DNA of 64,000 bases from Aureispira sp050633105. GTDB taxonomy: Bacteria; Bacteroidota; Bacteroidia; Chitinophagales; Saprospiraceae. Each line of letters starts with the position of its first letter. The first letter of the stretch is position 1. Shown here in pieces: positions 33,148-42,002 of the stretch. Where the stretch lies: contig JBOEFW010000002.1 in the NCBI GenBank assembly GCA_050633105.1, positions 1-64,000 of the forward strand, given 5' to 3'. The notes under the pieces are model-generated. The model saw only the letters and a program-made list of their open reading frames with translations. It was not told the origin of the DNA and searched no databases. The translations under genes were made by a program, and so were the position numbers.

Positions 33148-34692
33148 CTAATACACATAAACCGAAATGGTTAAGTAAAGCATGGTGAAGATCGTTAAAA
33201 TCAACAATAAAGGGCCCACAAATTTCAGCCATTTGTCATAGGTTACATTGACCATTGTGAGTGATGCTAGGATCAACCCAGTAGGCGTAACAAAAGCCAT
33301 TAACCCCATACCATATTGATAGGCATCTACGACGATTTCTCTAGGAGCCCCAACAACATCTGCCAAAGGCGCCATAACAGGCATAGAAAGCACCGCCATT
33401 CCTGAAGAAGAAGGAATAAAAAACGAAAGACCTGCATATAAAAACAACATTACATTGGCAAACAAGGCTTTGGGCATTCCTTCTACTAGGTTAGAGGCAT
33501 AGTATAATAAAGTATCGCTAATCAAGCCTTCATCCATAAGAACGGTGACCCCACGAGCAATACCAATAATTAAGGCAACATTAAGTAAATCATTGGCTCC
33601 TTTGACAAATTCAGAAACAAAGGTTTTTTCTTGGACACGAGCTACGATTCCAATCAAAATAGCCGCTACAAAAAAGACAGTTGTCATTTCTAAAAACCAC
33701 CATCCATTAAGCGATACCCCATAAATCATCACTCCAAAGGAGGCTACAAATAAAAATAAGACCAATTGAATACGCGGTGTAAAGGCAGGTGCTTTGCTTT
33801 CGTCTAGTGTGCTAAATGTCGCTTCAATGGCTTCCTTTTGCGCATAAATAAGCGAACTACTAGGGTCTTTTCTTACTTTTTCGGCATAACGAATGATGTA
33901 CCACAAGCAGATGAACAACCCCATTCCCAACATTAACAACCGACCATAAAGCCCACTTGTCCAATTAATACCCGCTGCATTCGAGCCAATAATAGCACTA
34001 AAAGGGTTGACCGTAGAGGCCATCGTCCCCATCGCTGAACCAATGTAAATAGTCGCTAATGCAACAATCGCATCATATCGCGCAGCTATAAAAACAGGCA
34101 CTAAAATCGGATAAAAAGCAATGGTCTCTTCTGCCAATCCAAAGGTTGTTCCCCCCACAGCAATGGCACAAGAAATAATAACAATCAACCAAGTCTCTCG
34201 TCCGCGCAAGCGTCTAGCCAGCCGTGCAACTCCTGCATCAAAAGCCCCAGAGTGATTGACAATACCAATAAATCCCCCAATAATTAAGACAAACAAAATC
34301 ACATCAATGGCCTCCATCACTCCTTTGAGCGGCGATTGTATAAAGGACCAAAAACCTTGTGGCTTGCTAGGCAAGGTATGATAACTGCCAGGAATACCAA
34401 CGGGCTTCCAAATATCTCCATTGGTGAATTTTTCTAACTTAATCTTCATCCCTAGTTGCTCCAAAGTAGCCTGTGTCGCAGGCAATTCTTGATCGCCTGC
34501 CAACTGATGGTGAATGAAAACCGCGGGTTGATCCCCTGAAGCGGCTTTGTATTCCAATTGATCGTATTTTCCTGCAGGAATGAGCCATGTGAGAAGGGCA
34601 ACAAAAGCAGCAATGATCAATAGAACCGTATGAGAACTAGGGAAACTAAATCCCTTCTTGGAAGCAGCATCTAAAGGCGCAGAAGTATTCAT
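33148..34692 (-). CDS. YfcC-family (PF03606, DcuC-like) carrier
   Basis: 514 residues, about 12 membrane helices. After FSFPSSHTVLLIIAAFVALL there is an extracytoplasmic insert of ~75 residues, then ILFVLIIGGFIGIVNHSGAF, VGGTTFGLAEETIAFYPILV and MGTMASTVNPFSAIIGSNAA, the conserved carrier motifs, repeated in the second half as LFFIPSSSGMAVLSMPVMAP. YfcC-type proteins are annotated as basic amino-acid or dicarboxylate carriers; which one is not decidable here. 60 bases after the DUF5686 gene, so probably in its transcript. Confidence 0.9.
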   Translation of the reverse strand: MNTSAPLDAASKKGFSFPSSHTVLLIIAAFVALLTWLIPAGKYDQLEYKAASGDQPAVFIHHQLAGDQELPATQATLEQLGMKIKLEKFTNGDIWKPVGIPGSYHTLPSKPQGFWSFIQSPLKGVMEAIDVILFVLIIGGFIGIVNHSGAFDAGVARLARRLRGRETWLIVIISCAIAVGGTTFGLAEETIAFYPILVPVFIAARYDAIVALATIYIGSAMGTMASTVNPFSAIIGSNAAGINWTSGLYGRLLMLGMGLFICLWYIIRYAEKVRKDPSSSLIYAQKEAIEATFSTLDESKAPAFTPRIQLVLFLFVASFGVMIYGVSLNGWWFLEMTTVFFVAAILIGIVARVQEKTFVSEFVKGANDLLNVALIIGIARGVTVLMDEGLISDTLLYYASNLVEGMPKALFANVMLFLYAGLSFFIPSSSGMAVLSMPVMAPLADVVGAPREIVVDAYQYGMGLMAFVTPTGLILASLTMVNVTYDKWLKFVGPLLLILTIFTMLYLTISVYVY

Positions 34693-34752
34693 AAGTCAGA
34701 AAATAAAACAATAAAAAATAAGAAAAAACACAAAGCTCGTCTCGACGAAACT

Positions 34753-37245
34753 CTACAAAGAAAAATCCAAACCAATGACTCCACCAAATTGCCAGTTCCG
34801 ATCAGCCGCATAACCTGCAACAAAATCGACTCGCAAAAAGCGAAAAACCTTCCAGCCAATACGATCCAAGCCAATATTAAACTCTTGATAAAGAGATTGC
34901 TCTGGTAAATAAAGCGCTCGATAACCCGCTACAAATTCAAAACCCAATACTTTGAGTCCAGGAATTTTATTCCATAAAAAACCATTAAAATCATGTTCCA
35001 ATGCTGCTACTGCAAACGCATCTCTAGTACTGTATTTATAATACGGTAATAATTGGAGGGTCGATAAATACGCCCCATTTTTCGCAAACAAGGTTTGATT
35101 TCCATCAAAATGGTGATAATCCATGAAAAATAAGGATTTATTATTTACAAACCAGCCTCCTGTCAATTTAAAACTTAAATCACCAACTTGACCGAGGTCC
35201 ATTCCTTGTTTTTCGATGGTCGCTTCTAGGTAATCATAATCCGTTTGACCACCCAATAAAGCAATTCCTTTGCGATAGCGCAACCATAGATCAGGAAACT
35301 TAGAGCCTGTATGAAAACGCTGATTGGGATAGGTGATGTATTTTTGTCCTAGGCGAATACGCAAAGCAACCTCGGCCGTCCAATATAAATGGGTTTTAAA
35401 ACTTACCTGTTCTGGGGTGCCATTAAAGAAATTCCCTTGTTCATCCAAGGGATGATTAGAAAGGTATTCCCTAGGGTTTTTGGGAAACCAAGACCCATCG
35501 GTAGCGTTGAGTAAGGCTTGGCGGCGACCATAACGTGTACTAGCAACAAGTAAGAGGCCATTCAACAAACGCTGACGGTAAAGAAGACGGCCATATACAT
35601 CATCATAAAGCTTTAAGTAATTGCGTTTCAGCAATAAACTATAATAGGTATTGATTAACTCCGTAACAGGCTGGTTATGGTTGAATTGGCGCGCATCACG
35701 ACCGCCTTCTATCCGAATAAAGGCATCATTAATTTCATTAAAACGCATCTGAAAAAAGCCTGTACCACGCAATTGCTTGTCCGCTAAGGAATATTCACCA
35801 TCCAAGCCAATTTTATACTCAAAGCGCTTCTTTTTATTGGGCTCCTTGTTGAATGCTGCCCCAAGGCCAATAATCTGTCCTTGTACGGTATTAAAAAACA
35901 AATTAGACAGAGGAGATTTGATCGTCCAACTGTATTTGCGGTAACTGTTTTGAAAGGTATAGCCATTAAGTAAGCTCATAATTTGAGGGCGATTGGCTAC
36001 TTTATCCACCGAATCTTGATAGGATCTACTTTTCCAAATCTTCTGCAAACTGTCCTTGACATCGTACTCTTGCGTTTCTTGATTCGACAATGGAATAGGG
36101 CGGATGGAGTCCCAAAAGGTAGTCATTTTTTCGTTGGCATATTCTTCTATTTTAAAGACCTCGGCATCAAAAAAGCCTTGAGGGAAATTAGGCTCTAGGT
36201 TATAAGCACTAAAGACGCCTACAAAATTCCCTTTGGTTTCAATTGCCATGATTTTGAGACTAAAATCAATGTCTTGAGAAAACAAGCGCCAAGTGCCGTC
36301 TTCCAATTGAAGATGGGTTTGTTTAAAGACTACGGTATCCAAAACAGAAACATTTATAGCCGCACCAGTGGTGAATAAATCCGTGCTGTGAATAGCCCAT
36401 TCTTCCTCTACAATATAAATATATCCCCCTACAGCTCCTGCTAATTTATTCTTAGGCAAAACCTCAATCTTGTAGACCAAATGCCCTCGATCATCATAAA
36501 AAGAAGTTTCCAACCGATAGTCGTAAGTACTCAAGGCATTGTTAGCAATAGGAGAGAGGATAGGCTTATCGCCCAATTCAAGCACATTATCATAAAAAGA
36601 TAAGCGCAACATCACTGCCCCAGAATTAAAACTAAAACCGTTGTCATCTCCACTTACTTTAGAGGAAGACATCACTTCTTTAATTTCTCCTTTTTGATAA
36701 TAAATATCAGAAACCGATTCGGACAAGTAAACAATGCCTGAACCTGTAGAATCTAATCCTTCTCCTAATCCTTCTAGAGAAAAACCCATGATTTTTTTGG
36801 GTAGATTTTGTATGTATTGAGTGCCTTTCATATAACTAGTACAGCTAAACTCAGGCGCTTGATTACGGTAGTAATTGCGTTTTCGAATGGCTTTGCGAAT
36901 GATTCGATAAGCGGGATCTTCCCCTGCGGTTACAACAATTTCTTGCAGGGAACTGGCAACGAGTTCCAGAACAATATCCAAGGTTTGGTCTTTCTCCCCC
37001 ATTTGTATTGTTTTTCGCTGGGACTGGTAACCAACATACTGAAAGACAATTTCATGTTCGCCAGGCGCCAAGTTAAGGGCATAGACGCCATCTATATTAG
37101 TGGTGGTGCCTGTGGCTGTTCCTCGCAAATAAACACTGGCAAAAGACAGTGCTTGCCCATCAGCATCGATCAATTTTCCCCGTAAAAAGGCGGCAAAACT
37201 AGGCGTACAAAGCAGCAGCAAAAAGAAGAGCAAAAGGTTTCTCAT
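34753..37245 (-). CDS. DUF5686 outer-membrane protein with CarboxypepD_reg-like domain
   Basis: 830 residues. Signal peptide MRNLLLFFLLLLCTPSFA, then a carboxypeptidase-regulatory-like beta-sandwich (GKLIDADGQALSFASVYLRG ... TTTNIDGVYALNLAPGEHEI), then DUF5686: ITAGEDPAYRIIRKAIRKR-like (here VVTAGEDPAYRIIRKAIRKR), a middle soluble region, and a C-terminal half of alternating aromatic strands ending GVIGLDFSL, typical of a beta-barrel with terminal aromatic-rich signature. The domain order matches the SusC-like regulatory/DUF5686 family common in Bacteroidota, whose function is unknown. Start of a probable operon with the YfcC carrier and HAD genes. Confidence 0.9.
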   Translation of the reverse strand: MRNLLLFFLLLLCTPSFAAFLRGKLIDADGQALSFASVYLRGTATGTTTNIDGVYALNLAPGEHEIVFQYVGYQSQRKTIQMGEKDQTLDIVLELVASSLQEIVVTAGEDPAYRIIRKAIRKRNYYRNQAPEFSCTSYMKGTQYIQNLPKKIMGFSLEGLGEGLDSTGSGIVYLSESVSDIYYQKGEIKEVMSSSKVSGDDNGFSFNSGAVMLRLSFYDNVLELGDKPILSPIANNALSTYDYRLETSFYDDRGHLVYKIEVLPKNKLAGAVGGYIYIVEEEWAIHSTDLFTTGAAINVSVLDTVVFKQTHLQLEDGTWRLFSQDIDFSLKIMAIETKGNFVGVFSAYNLEPNFPQGFFDAEVFKIEEYANEKMTTFWDSIRPIPLSNQETQEYDVKDSLQKIWKSRSYQDSVDKVANRPQIMSLLNGYTFQNSYRKYSWTIKSPLSNLFFNTVQGQIIGLGAAFNKEPNKKKRFEYKIGLDGEYSLADKQLRGTGFFQMRFNEINDAFIRIEGGRDARQFNHNQPVTELINTYYSLLLKRNYLKLYDDVYGRLLYRQRLLNGLLLVASTRYGRRQALLNATDGSWFPKNPREYLSNHPLDEQGNFFNGTPEQVSFKTHLYWTAEVALRIRLGQKYITYPNQRFHTGSKFPDLWLRYRKGIALLGGQTDYDYLEATIEKQGMDLGQVGDLSFKLTGGWFVNNKSLFFMDYHHFDGNQTLFAKNGAYLSTLQLLPYYKYSTRDAFAVAALEHDFNGFLWNKIPGLKVLGFEFVAGYRALYLPEQSLYQEFNIGLDRIGWKVFRFLRVDFVAGYAADRNWQFGGVIGLDFSL

Positions 37246-37522
37246 GAAATGGAGTTTTAAGTCAACGTAAACACGGGGGGCAGTCGAGAAGATACAAATA
37301 ATTGTGAGAAGAAAGCAACGTAAGAAGTTGATAAATCAAGGTAATTGATGGCCTATAATCAATAGATTAAGGAATGATCAAGAATTTAGTAATGAAGAAC
37401 AGGCAAACCTTCCCCCCAAATGCTTCCCAAGAATCTAGTGCGATCAATTAATGAATTAGCCCTGATTTATTGACTCCCCTTACTTCAACAATTATTCCAC
37501 CTCTTGAAGAAAAGACCAGATG

Positions 37523-37580
37523 TAACAACGGCTAAACACAATAGCTCCTATTCGGTCACTACTTTGTTTAGCCGTTGTTA
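37523..37580. repeat. 16-bp inverted repeat with 26-base loop, attC-like
   Basis: TAACAACGGCTAAACA (37523-37538) is the exact reverse complement of 37565-37580. The loop contains a partly pairing TAG/CTA with unpaired bases. The outer TAAC/GTTA and inner GGC/GCC arms recall integron attC recombination sites, but the flanking bases do not match the GTTRRRY core strictly and there is no integrase gene in the window. Confidence 0.6.
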
Positions 37581-37781
37581 TAAGTTGTATTGTATCAAGT
37601 GCCGTGTAACAGAAGTTTATTTGAATTTTAAGTAGCCTGCGTTTTAGCTTCGCTGTTACTTATATCCCTATGGTTAGGAGCGTTTCACTTCTATTTCGTG
37701 ATCTTTTTGTTATTAGCAGCGCAGCTAACTAAAGCTTGAGCGGGCTACAGTGCACTCTCAACTATGTTCGAGTCAAACGAT

Positions 37782-37816
37782 CTGATCTATTTGATACAGT
37801 GTATCGAATAGATCAG
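37782..37816. repeat. Hairpin with 10+4 bp stem
   Basis: CTGATCTATT (37782-37791) pairs with 37807-37816, continues after one mismatch as GATA/TATC and closes with a 5-base loop. About 70 bases after the stop of the SRPBCC gene on its strand, so it may end that transcript. Confidence 0.6.
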
Positions 37817-37885
37817 GTTCAACACAGGACTAGGAGAGCATGTCCATTTTTTAACGCGAGAACTTTCTTGCGACTACTTAAGTTA

Positions 37886-38386
37886 TTAGCCACAATGAGG
37901 AGCAGCCAATTTGCGTTCATGAGGCTCGCCTGTTTCCACAAAGTGTTTGAGTTCTTCTAAACCACGGAAAAAACCATCACTTAGTCCTTTTTTGATTACA
38001 AAATAAAGAGGATACCCCAACAATCCAAAAGAGGTTTTGGATGTCCAAATTACTTCAGATTTTTCATCGCCTAATGATCGTACTTTTATCTCAGTGTCGT
38101 AACCATTAAGAGGGCCTTTTACATCTACCAAGGTGGTATTCATGGTAAGTGACCTGCTTTTAGCATCATAGGCGATTATTTTTTCATCCATAAAAGTGCC
38201 TGGATTTATAGCAATTTCAGCCATGCGCCCAACCACTGGTGCATTTTGTACTTGCTGTCCATTTTTTATTTCGATAGAATCACTAACACCAGCCATCCAT
38301 TTGTGAACAGCCACAAAATCGTTACCAAGAACTTTCCATACTTCTTCTACTGGGGCACTAATTTCAATTTTTCTTACGATTTTCAT
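37886..38386 (-). CDS. SRPBCC/START-like family protein (polyketide cyclase-like)
   Basis: 166 residues. MKIVRKIEISAPVEEVWKVL is the first strand and helix of the SRPBCC (Bet v 1-like) hydrophobic-pocket fold; GYDTEIKVRSLGDEKSEVIW and the C-terminal helix LSDGFFRGLEELKHFVE complete it. Such proteins bind lipids or small hydrophobic ligands, sometimes as cyclases. It follows the MarR gene by 83 bases on the same strand and has its own GTAAAATTTTAC palindrome, so it is the likely target of that regulator. Confidence 0.88.
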   Translation of the reverse strand: MKIVRKIEISAPVEEVWKVLGNDFVAVHKWMAGVSDSIEIKNGQQVQNAPVVGRMAEIAINPGTFMDEKIIAYDAKSRSLTMNTTLVDVKGPLNGYDTEIKVRSLGDEKSEVIWTSKTSFGLLGYPLYFVIKKGLSDGFFRGLEELKHFVETGEPHERKLAAPHCG

Positions 38387-38433
38387 ATTGATTTTTTCTT
38401 TTTTTTTGATTAAAATGTATTTTATATTCCTTG

Positions 38434-38445
38434 GTAAAATTTTAC
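38434..38445. promoter_or_regulatory. Candidate MarR operator before the SRPBCC gene
   Basis: GTAAAATTTTAC, a perfect 12-bp palindrome 48 bases before the SRPBCC start. Its half-sites are the same as in 38944-38958. Confidence 0.55.
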
Positions 38446-38469
38446 AGGGAAGATATTTTTTAAAATTTT

Positions 38470-38916
38470 TTACCCTCTTATCTTATCTAAAATTTCACTA
38501 ATTTGTTTTGCTTCCTCTTCTGTAATTCTAGTCATAAATTCCATGTAATTGCCTGGGTTGTCATCAATGTTTTTTAAAAGTTCTGTTCCTTTCTCTGTGA
38601 TCGTTAAATAAACGACACGTCTATCTACATCACTTCTTTTTCGTTCAACAAAGCCTTTATCTACTAGCTTATCTGCCAATCTAGTGGTATTAGGAGATTT
38701 TTCAATCATCAAATTTTTAATATCATTCATGGTGATCCAATCTTTGGCACCTTGGAGAATTCTTAAAATATTGAATTGTTGAAAAGATACATTATATGGT
38801 TTTAGATATTCAATGACAGAATTTCGAAACCAATTAGAGGTAAAAATTAAATTAGCAATGAACCTATGTTTATTGTTTTTGAATGCTGTTTTTACTTCTG
38901 TATCTATCTTTGCCAT
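38470..38916 (-). CDS. MarR-family transcriptional regulator
   Basis: 148 residues, the usual MarR length. Winged-helix core: YNVSFQQFNILRILQGA, then the recognition region MNDIKNLMIEKSPNTTRLAD, the wing KRSDVDRRVVYLTITEKGTE with the conserved D-x-R, and a C-terminal dimerisation helix. MarR proteins are usually dimeric repressors released by small phenolic or lipidic ligands. With the SRPBCC gene it forms a two-gene unit, and palindromes in front of both genes suggest autoregulation. Confidence 0.94.
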   Translation of the reverse strand: MAKIDTEVKTAFKNNKHRFIANLIFTSNWFRNSVIEYLKPYNVSFQQFNILRILQGAKDWITMNDIKNLMIEKSPNTTRLADKLVDKGFVERKRSDVDRRVVYLTITEKGTELLKNIDDNPGNYMEFMTRITEEEAKQISEILDKIRG

Positions 38917-38943
38917 AGTTATTTAATAATAATGTAAATGTAA

Positions 38944-38958
38944 GTAAAAATGTTTTAC
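38944..38958. promoter_or_regulatory. Candidate MarR operator before the marR gene
   Basis: GTAAAA-ATG-TTTTAC, a palindrome with a 3-base centre, 28 bases upstream of the MarR start. It is framed by a longer repeat, ATGTAAA (38932-38938) and TTTACAT (38954-38960). Confidence 0.55.
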
Positions 38959-39165
38959 ATGGAAACTATTTCCGTGTTTTATTTTTTTTTCTTAAAAACG
39001 CAACTACACTTTTCGTGATTTTAACCTGCTAAAGCGGCTAATTTATCAAAGAGATAGATCTTTTTCAATATCTAAGCGCATTTTCTAAAAAAGAAGTAAA
39101 GGAGAGGAGCCTTTTAAAGCATTAAAAACATACATAACAAATGCCCTTCTTAAAAGCAATACCTT

Positions 39166-40455
39166 TTACAACACCTCTGCGACTACAAAGATACTGCCCC
39201 CTACAAAAATAACATCTTTTTCATGAGCCTGCTGTTGTGCGGCTTGGAAAGCCATTTGAACAGAAGGGTAAGCTTCTCCTTGTAATTGCTCGGCAGCAGC
39301 ACGCTGTTGTAACTCCTGTGCATCCAACCCACGAGGGATATTGGCCTTACAAAAATAATACTGTGCCTCTTTGGGCAATAAATCCCACAGCTTCGTCCAA
39401 TCTTTGTCCTTTACGGTGCCAAAAACTACGTGCAACTGAGGTGCTTTCAATTGTTTTAAAGCGGTCATCACATAACGCAAACCATCCACATTATGTGCAG
39501 AATCGCAAAGGGTCAACGGCGACGGACTTAAGACCTGCCAACGGCCCATTAAGCCGCTGATTTTTTGCACGTTTGCGCAAGCGTCTTGGAGATGTTGGTT
39601 GGTATTAGGATAGCCCAATTCACGTAAAGTAACCGCCGCTAATAAGGCGGTTCGAAGGTTATGAATTTGATAACTACCTTGAAGATCCAAGGAGAGGGCA
39701 GGGAAATTGAGCGGATAAAAAGTACTGGATACTTGATACGTGTTTTGAGTGCTTTGTTGTTCTACGAGTTGGATATCTACGACTTGGTCGGCAAATATAA
39801 TAGGTGCTTGCTCTTGTGTAGCTTTGTTGATAAAAACAGGCGTTGTTGCTTCGTGGGTTTCTCCAATAATAACAGGTGTGTTCTTTTTGATAATACCTGC
39901 TTTTTCGCCAGCAATGAGTGGCAATGTAGAACCTAGTTGTGCTTCATGATCGTAGCCAATATTGGTAATAATAGATAACAAAGGAGAGAGTACATTGGTG
40001 GAATCTAAGCGCCCGCCTAAACCTGTTTCTATAAGAGCAATATCCACTTGATGGCGATTAAAATGGTCAAAAGCCAAGGCAACAGTCATTTCAAAAAAAG
40101 AAGGTTGTAACTCTTCAAATAAGGGCTTGTTTTGGGCGATGAAATCAACCACTTCTTGTTCTGAAATATAAGCGCCATTGATCTTGACACGTTCGCGAAA
40201 ATCCTTGTAATGGGGCGAACTGTATACCCCGACTTGATAACCTGCGGTTTGGAGCATGGCGGCTAAAATATGCGTGGTGGAGCCTTTGCCATTAGTGCCT
40301 GCGATATGCACGCTTTTAAACCCTTGTTCGGGATGCCCCAAAGCAGCGCAAAGTGCTTGAATGTTGTCCAATGTTTTCTTAAAAGCATATTTGCCTACGC
40401 GTTGAAACATAGGTAATTGATCATAAAGGTAGGCCAAGGTGGCTTTGTAATCCAT
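39166..40455 (-). CDS. folC: Folylpolyglutamate synthase / dihydrofolate synthase
   Basis: 429 residues. ATP-dependent Mur-ligase-fold enzyme that adds glutamate to dihydropteroate and folates in the cytoplasm. The P-loop is HIAGTNGKGSTTHILAAMLQ; SSPHYKDFRERVKING is the folate-binding region; ALIETGLGGRLDSTNVL contains the metal-binding site; the C-terminal domain has LCDSAHNVDGLRYVMTALK and VFGTVKDKDW. The start at 40455 agrees with the family. Upstream tilS is on the same strand, 93 bases away. Confidence 0.96.
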   Translation of the reverse strand: MDYKATLAYLYDQLPMFQRVGKYAFKKTLDNIQALCAALGHPEQGFKSVHIAGTNGKGSTTHILAAMLQTAGYQVGVYSSPHYKDFRERVKINGAYISEQEVVDFIAQNKPLFEELQPSFFEMTVALAFDHFNRHQVDIALIETGLGGRLDSTNVLSPLLSIITNIGYDHEAQLGSTLPLIAGEKAGIIKKNTPVIIGETHEATTPVFINKATQEQAPIIFADQVVDIQLVEQQSTQNTYQVSSTFYPLNFPALSLDLQGSYQIHNLRTALLAAVTLRELGYPNTNQHLQDACANVQKISGLMGRWQVLSPSPLTLCDSAHNVDGLRYVMTALKQLKAPQLHVVFGTVKDKDWTKLWDLLPKEAQYYFCKANIPRGLDAQELQQRAAAEQLQGEAYPSVQMAFQAAQQQAHEKDVIFVGGSIFVVAEVL

Positions 40456-40548
40456 AGCTATTAAACAGGTTGATGGTGCTGACTAAAAATAAGCCTAAAG
40501 ATAAGGAAGTACAAGAAAAATTACTCTTAGAGTAGACAAAAAACTTAC

Positions 40549-41904
40549 TTAACTAAGAGAGAGCTCTTTCCATTCTAATAATAAAATAGCGCGACTCTTT
40601 GTGGTAGCGCGAAACCGTTCATCCGCCCGTTGATTGACGACCCAAACAATGTCTTGTTGATGAGTAGATAACAACCACGTTTCTTCTTTCTCAAAGATAT
40701 TCAGTTTGAGGTCTTTGAAATGTTTGCTCAACTTCTTCTTTTTGCCTTGCATCCCTGCAGGAAAGAAATATTCTCCACCTTTCCAGTGGCGAAGATGTAA
40801 GGTAGTAGGGACTTTGTCTACATCTAAATAAGCCAACTGGGGCTGGCGTTCTAGGATTGGGTTGTCTTTGGGCAAGACTTTCCAAGTGAGCTGGTGTGTA
40901 CCAACAATAGCACTTCCTTCCTTGCCTGTTAGCGTTAGCGCAATTTCTTGGGGAGCGTTGGGATTAGTGATCGCTTGCACAATCCAATGTTCCCGATTTT
41001 TGAGCAAAACATGGGTTTTACTGTAGTATAATTCCCCTGATTCTTGGTTCCTAGAGCGGTAAATATAACTGATTTTTTTAGGCTTAAAATTATAAGGCAA
41101 GAGCAATTCGTAGAGTAAACTGTCAGGAGCAGGGGAGGCCGCAACTCTGGCAATATCAATCCAAAATCGTTCTCCTTTTTGTTGTGTTACTTGTTGTTTT
41201 AACTGCTCAATGGCATAGAGATAGAGTTTTTCGGTTTCCCGAAAATGGTGAATGTTTTGTTCAAAGGTGCTTTCTAGAAAAGGATTAAGTTGTCGCAAGA
41301 CAGGCAAGACTTTATGGCGCATGGCATTGCGCGCATATTTGGTATTGGCGTTGGAACTGTCCTCTCGATAAGCAACATTTTGCTCTTGTGCATATTGATT
41401 GAGCTGTGCTCGGGTGGCAAAGAGTAAGGGACGAATAATGTGTCCATGTTGAGGATAAATACCGTGTAAGCCTCGAATCCCACAGCCCATTGTGAGGTTA
41501 AATAAAACGGTTTCAATAGCGTCATTTTGGTGGTGCGCGACACCAATCGCCGCATAACCTTCTTCCGCACGGATCTTTTCTAACCACTCGTACCGCAGTA
41601 CGCGCGCGGCCATTTGTATGCTTTGGCCTTTCTCTTGGGCGATTTGTTCGGTCTCAAAATTCACTTGATAATAAGGAACCTCCAAACGCTCGGCAGTGGC
41701 TTTAATAAAAGCCGCATCTTGCTCCGATTCTTCTCCTCTTAATTGGAAATTACAATGGGCAATGCCCACTTTGATGCGTGCGCGTTGACACAATTGCAAG
41801 AGTGTCATCGAGTCAAGTCCACCACTAACGGCTACTAAGAGCCGATCGCGGGATAGTCTTAATAAGGATTCGTCTTGCAAAAAGGTGATGAATTCTGATA
41901 ACAT
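40549..41904 (-). CDS. tilS: tRNA(Ile)-lysidine synthetase
   Basis: 451 residues. Attaches lysine to the wobble C of the CAU anticodon of tRNA-Ile so that it reads AUA. The PP-loop motif is LLVAVSGGLDSMTLLQL and IGVAHHQNDAIETVLFNLTM follows in the N-terminal catalytic domain; GCGIRGLHGIYPQHGHIIRP is the characteristic central motif. The C-terminal TilS domain (residues about 355-430) is present (LRHWKGGEYFFPAGMQGKKK). Essential enzyme of normal length. Confidence 0.96.
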   Translation of the reverse strand: MLSEFITFLQDESLLRLSRDRLLVAVSGGLDSMTLLQLCQRARIKVGIAHCNFQLRGEESEQDAAFIKATAERLEVPYYQVNFETEQIAQEKGQSIQMAARVLRYEWLEKIRAEEGYAAIGVAHHQNDAIETVLFNLTMGCGIRGLHGIYPQHGHIIRPLLFATRAQLNQYAQEQNVAYREDSSNANTKYARNAMRHKVLPVLRQLNPFLESTFEQNIHHFRETEKLYLYAIEQLKQQVTQQKGERFWIDIARVAASPAPDSLLYELLLPYNFKPKKISYIYRSRNQESGELYYSKTHVLLKNREHWIVQAITNPNAPQEIALTLTGKEGSAIVGTHQLTWKVLPKDNPILERQPQLAYLDVDKVPTTLHLRHWKGGEYFFPAGMQGKKKKLSKHFKDLKLNIFEKEETWLLSTHQQDIVWVVNQRADERFRATTKSRAILLLEWKELSLS

Positions 41905-42002
41905 GTGCTTTGCTTATTGTTTTGGTTGGATTTGAGGAAGCAAAGTACGATAAAGTTGGGAGAAGTTGGATGTTGAGTAAGGGAGAGGGGGTAAAAATGC
42001 TG

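Larger units (their letters stand above)
37246..37885. other. 640-base region with two large inverted repeats
   Basis: No convincing ORF. It holds the hairpins at 37523-37580 and 37782-37816, and a looser pairing between GTAGCC near 37631 and GGCTAC near 37742. Base composition is less AT-rich than other gaps. It could be a mobile-cassette boundary or a structured RNA. Confidence 0.55.

Noticed and set aside
37523..37580. Complete integron with cassette array
   Set aside because: Only one such repeat is visible, its flanks do not strictly match GTTRRRY, and there is no intI in the window; kept only as an attC-like candidate.
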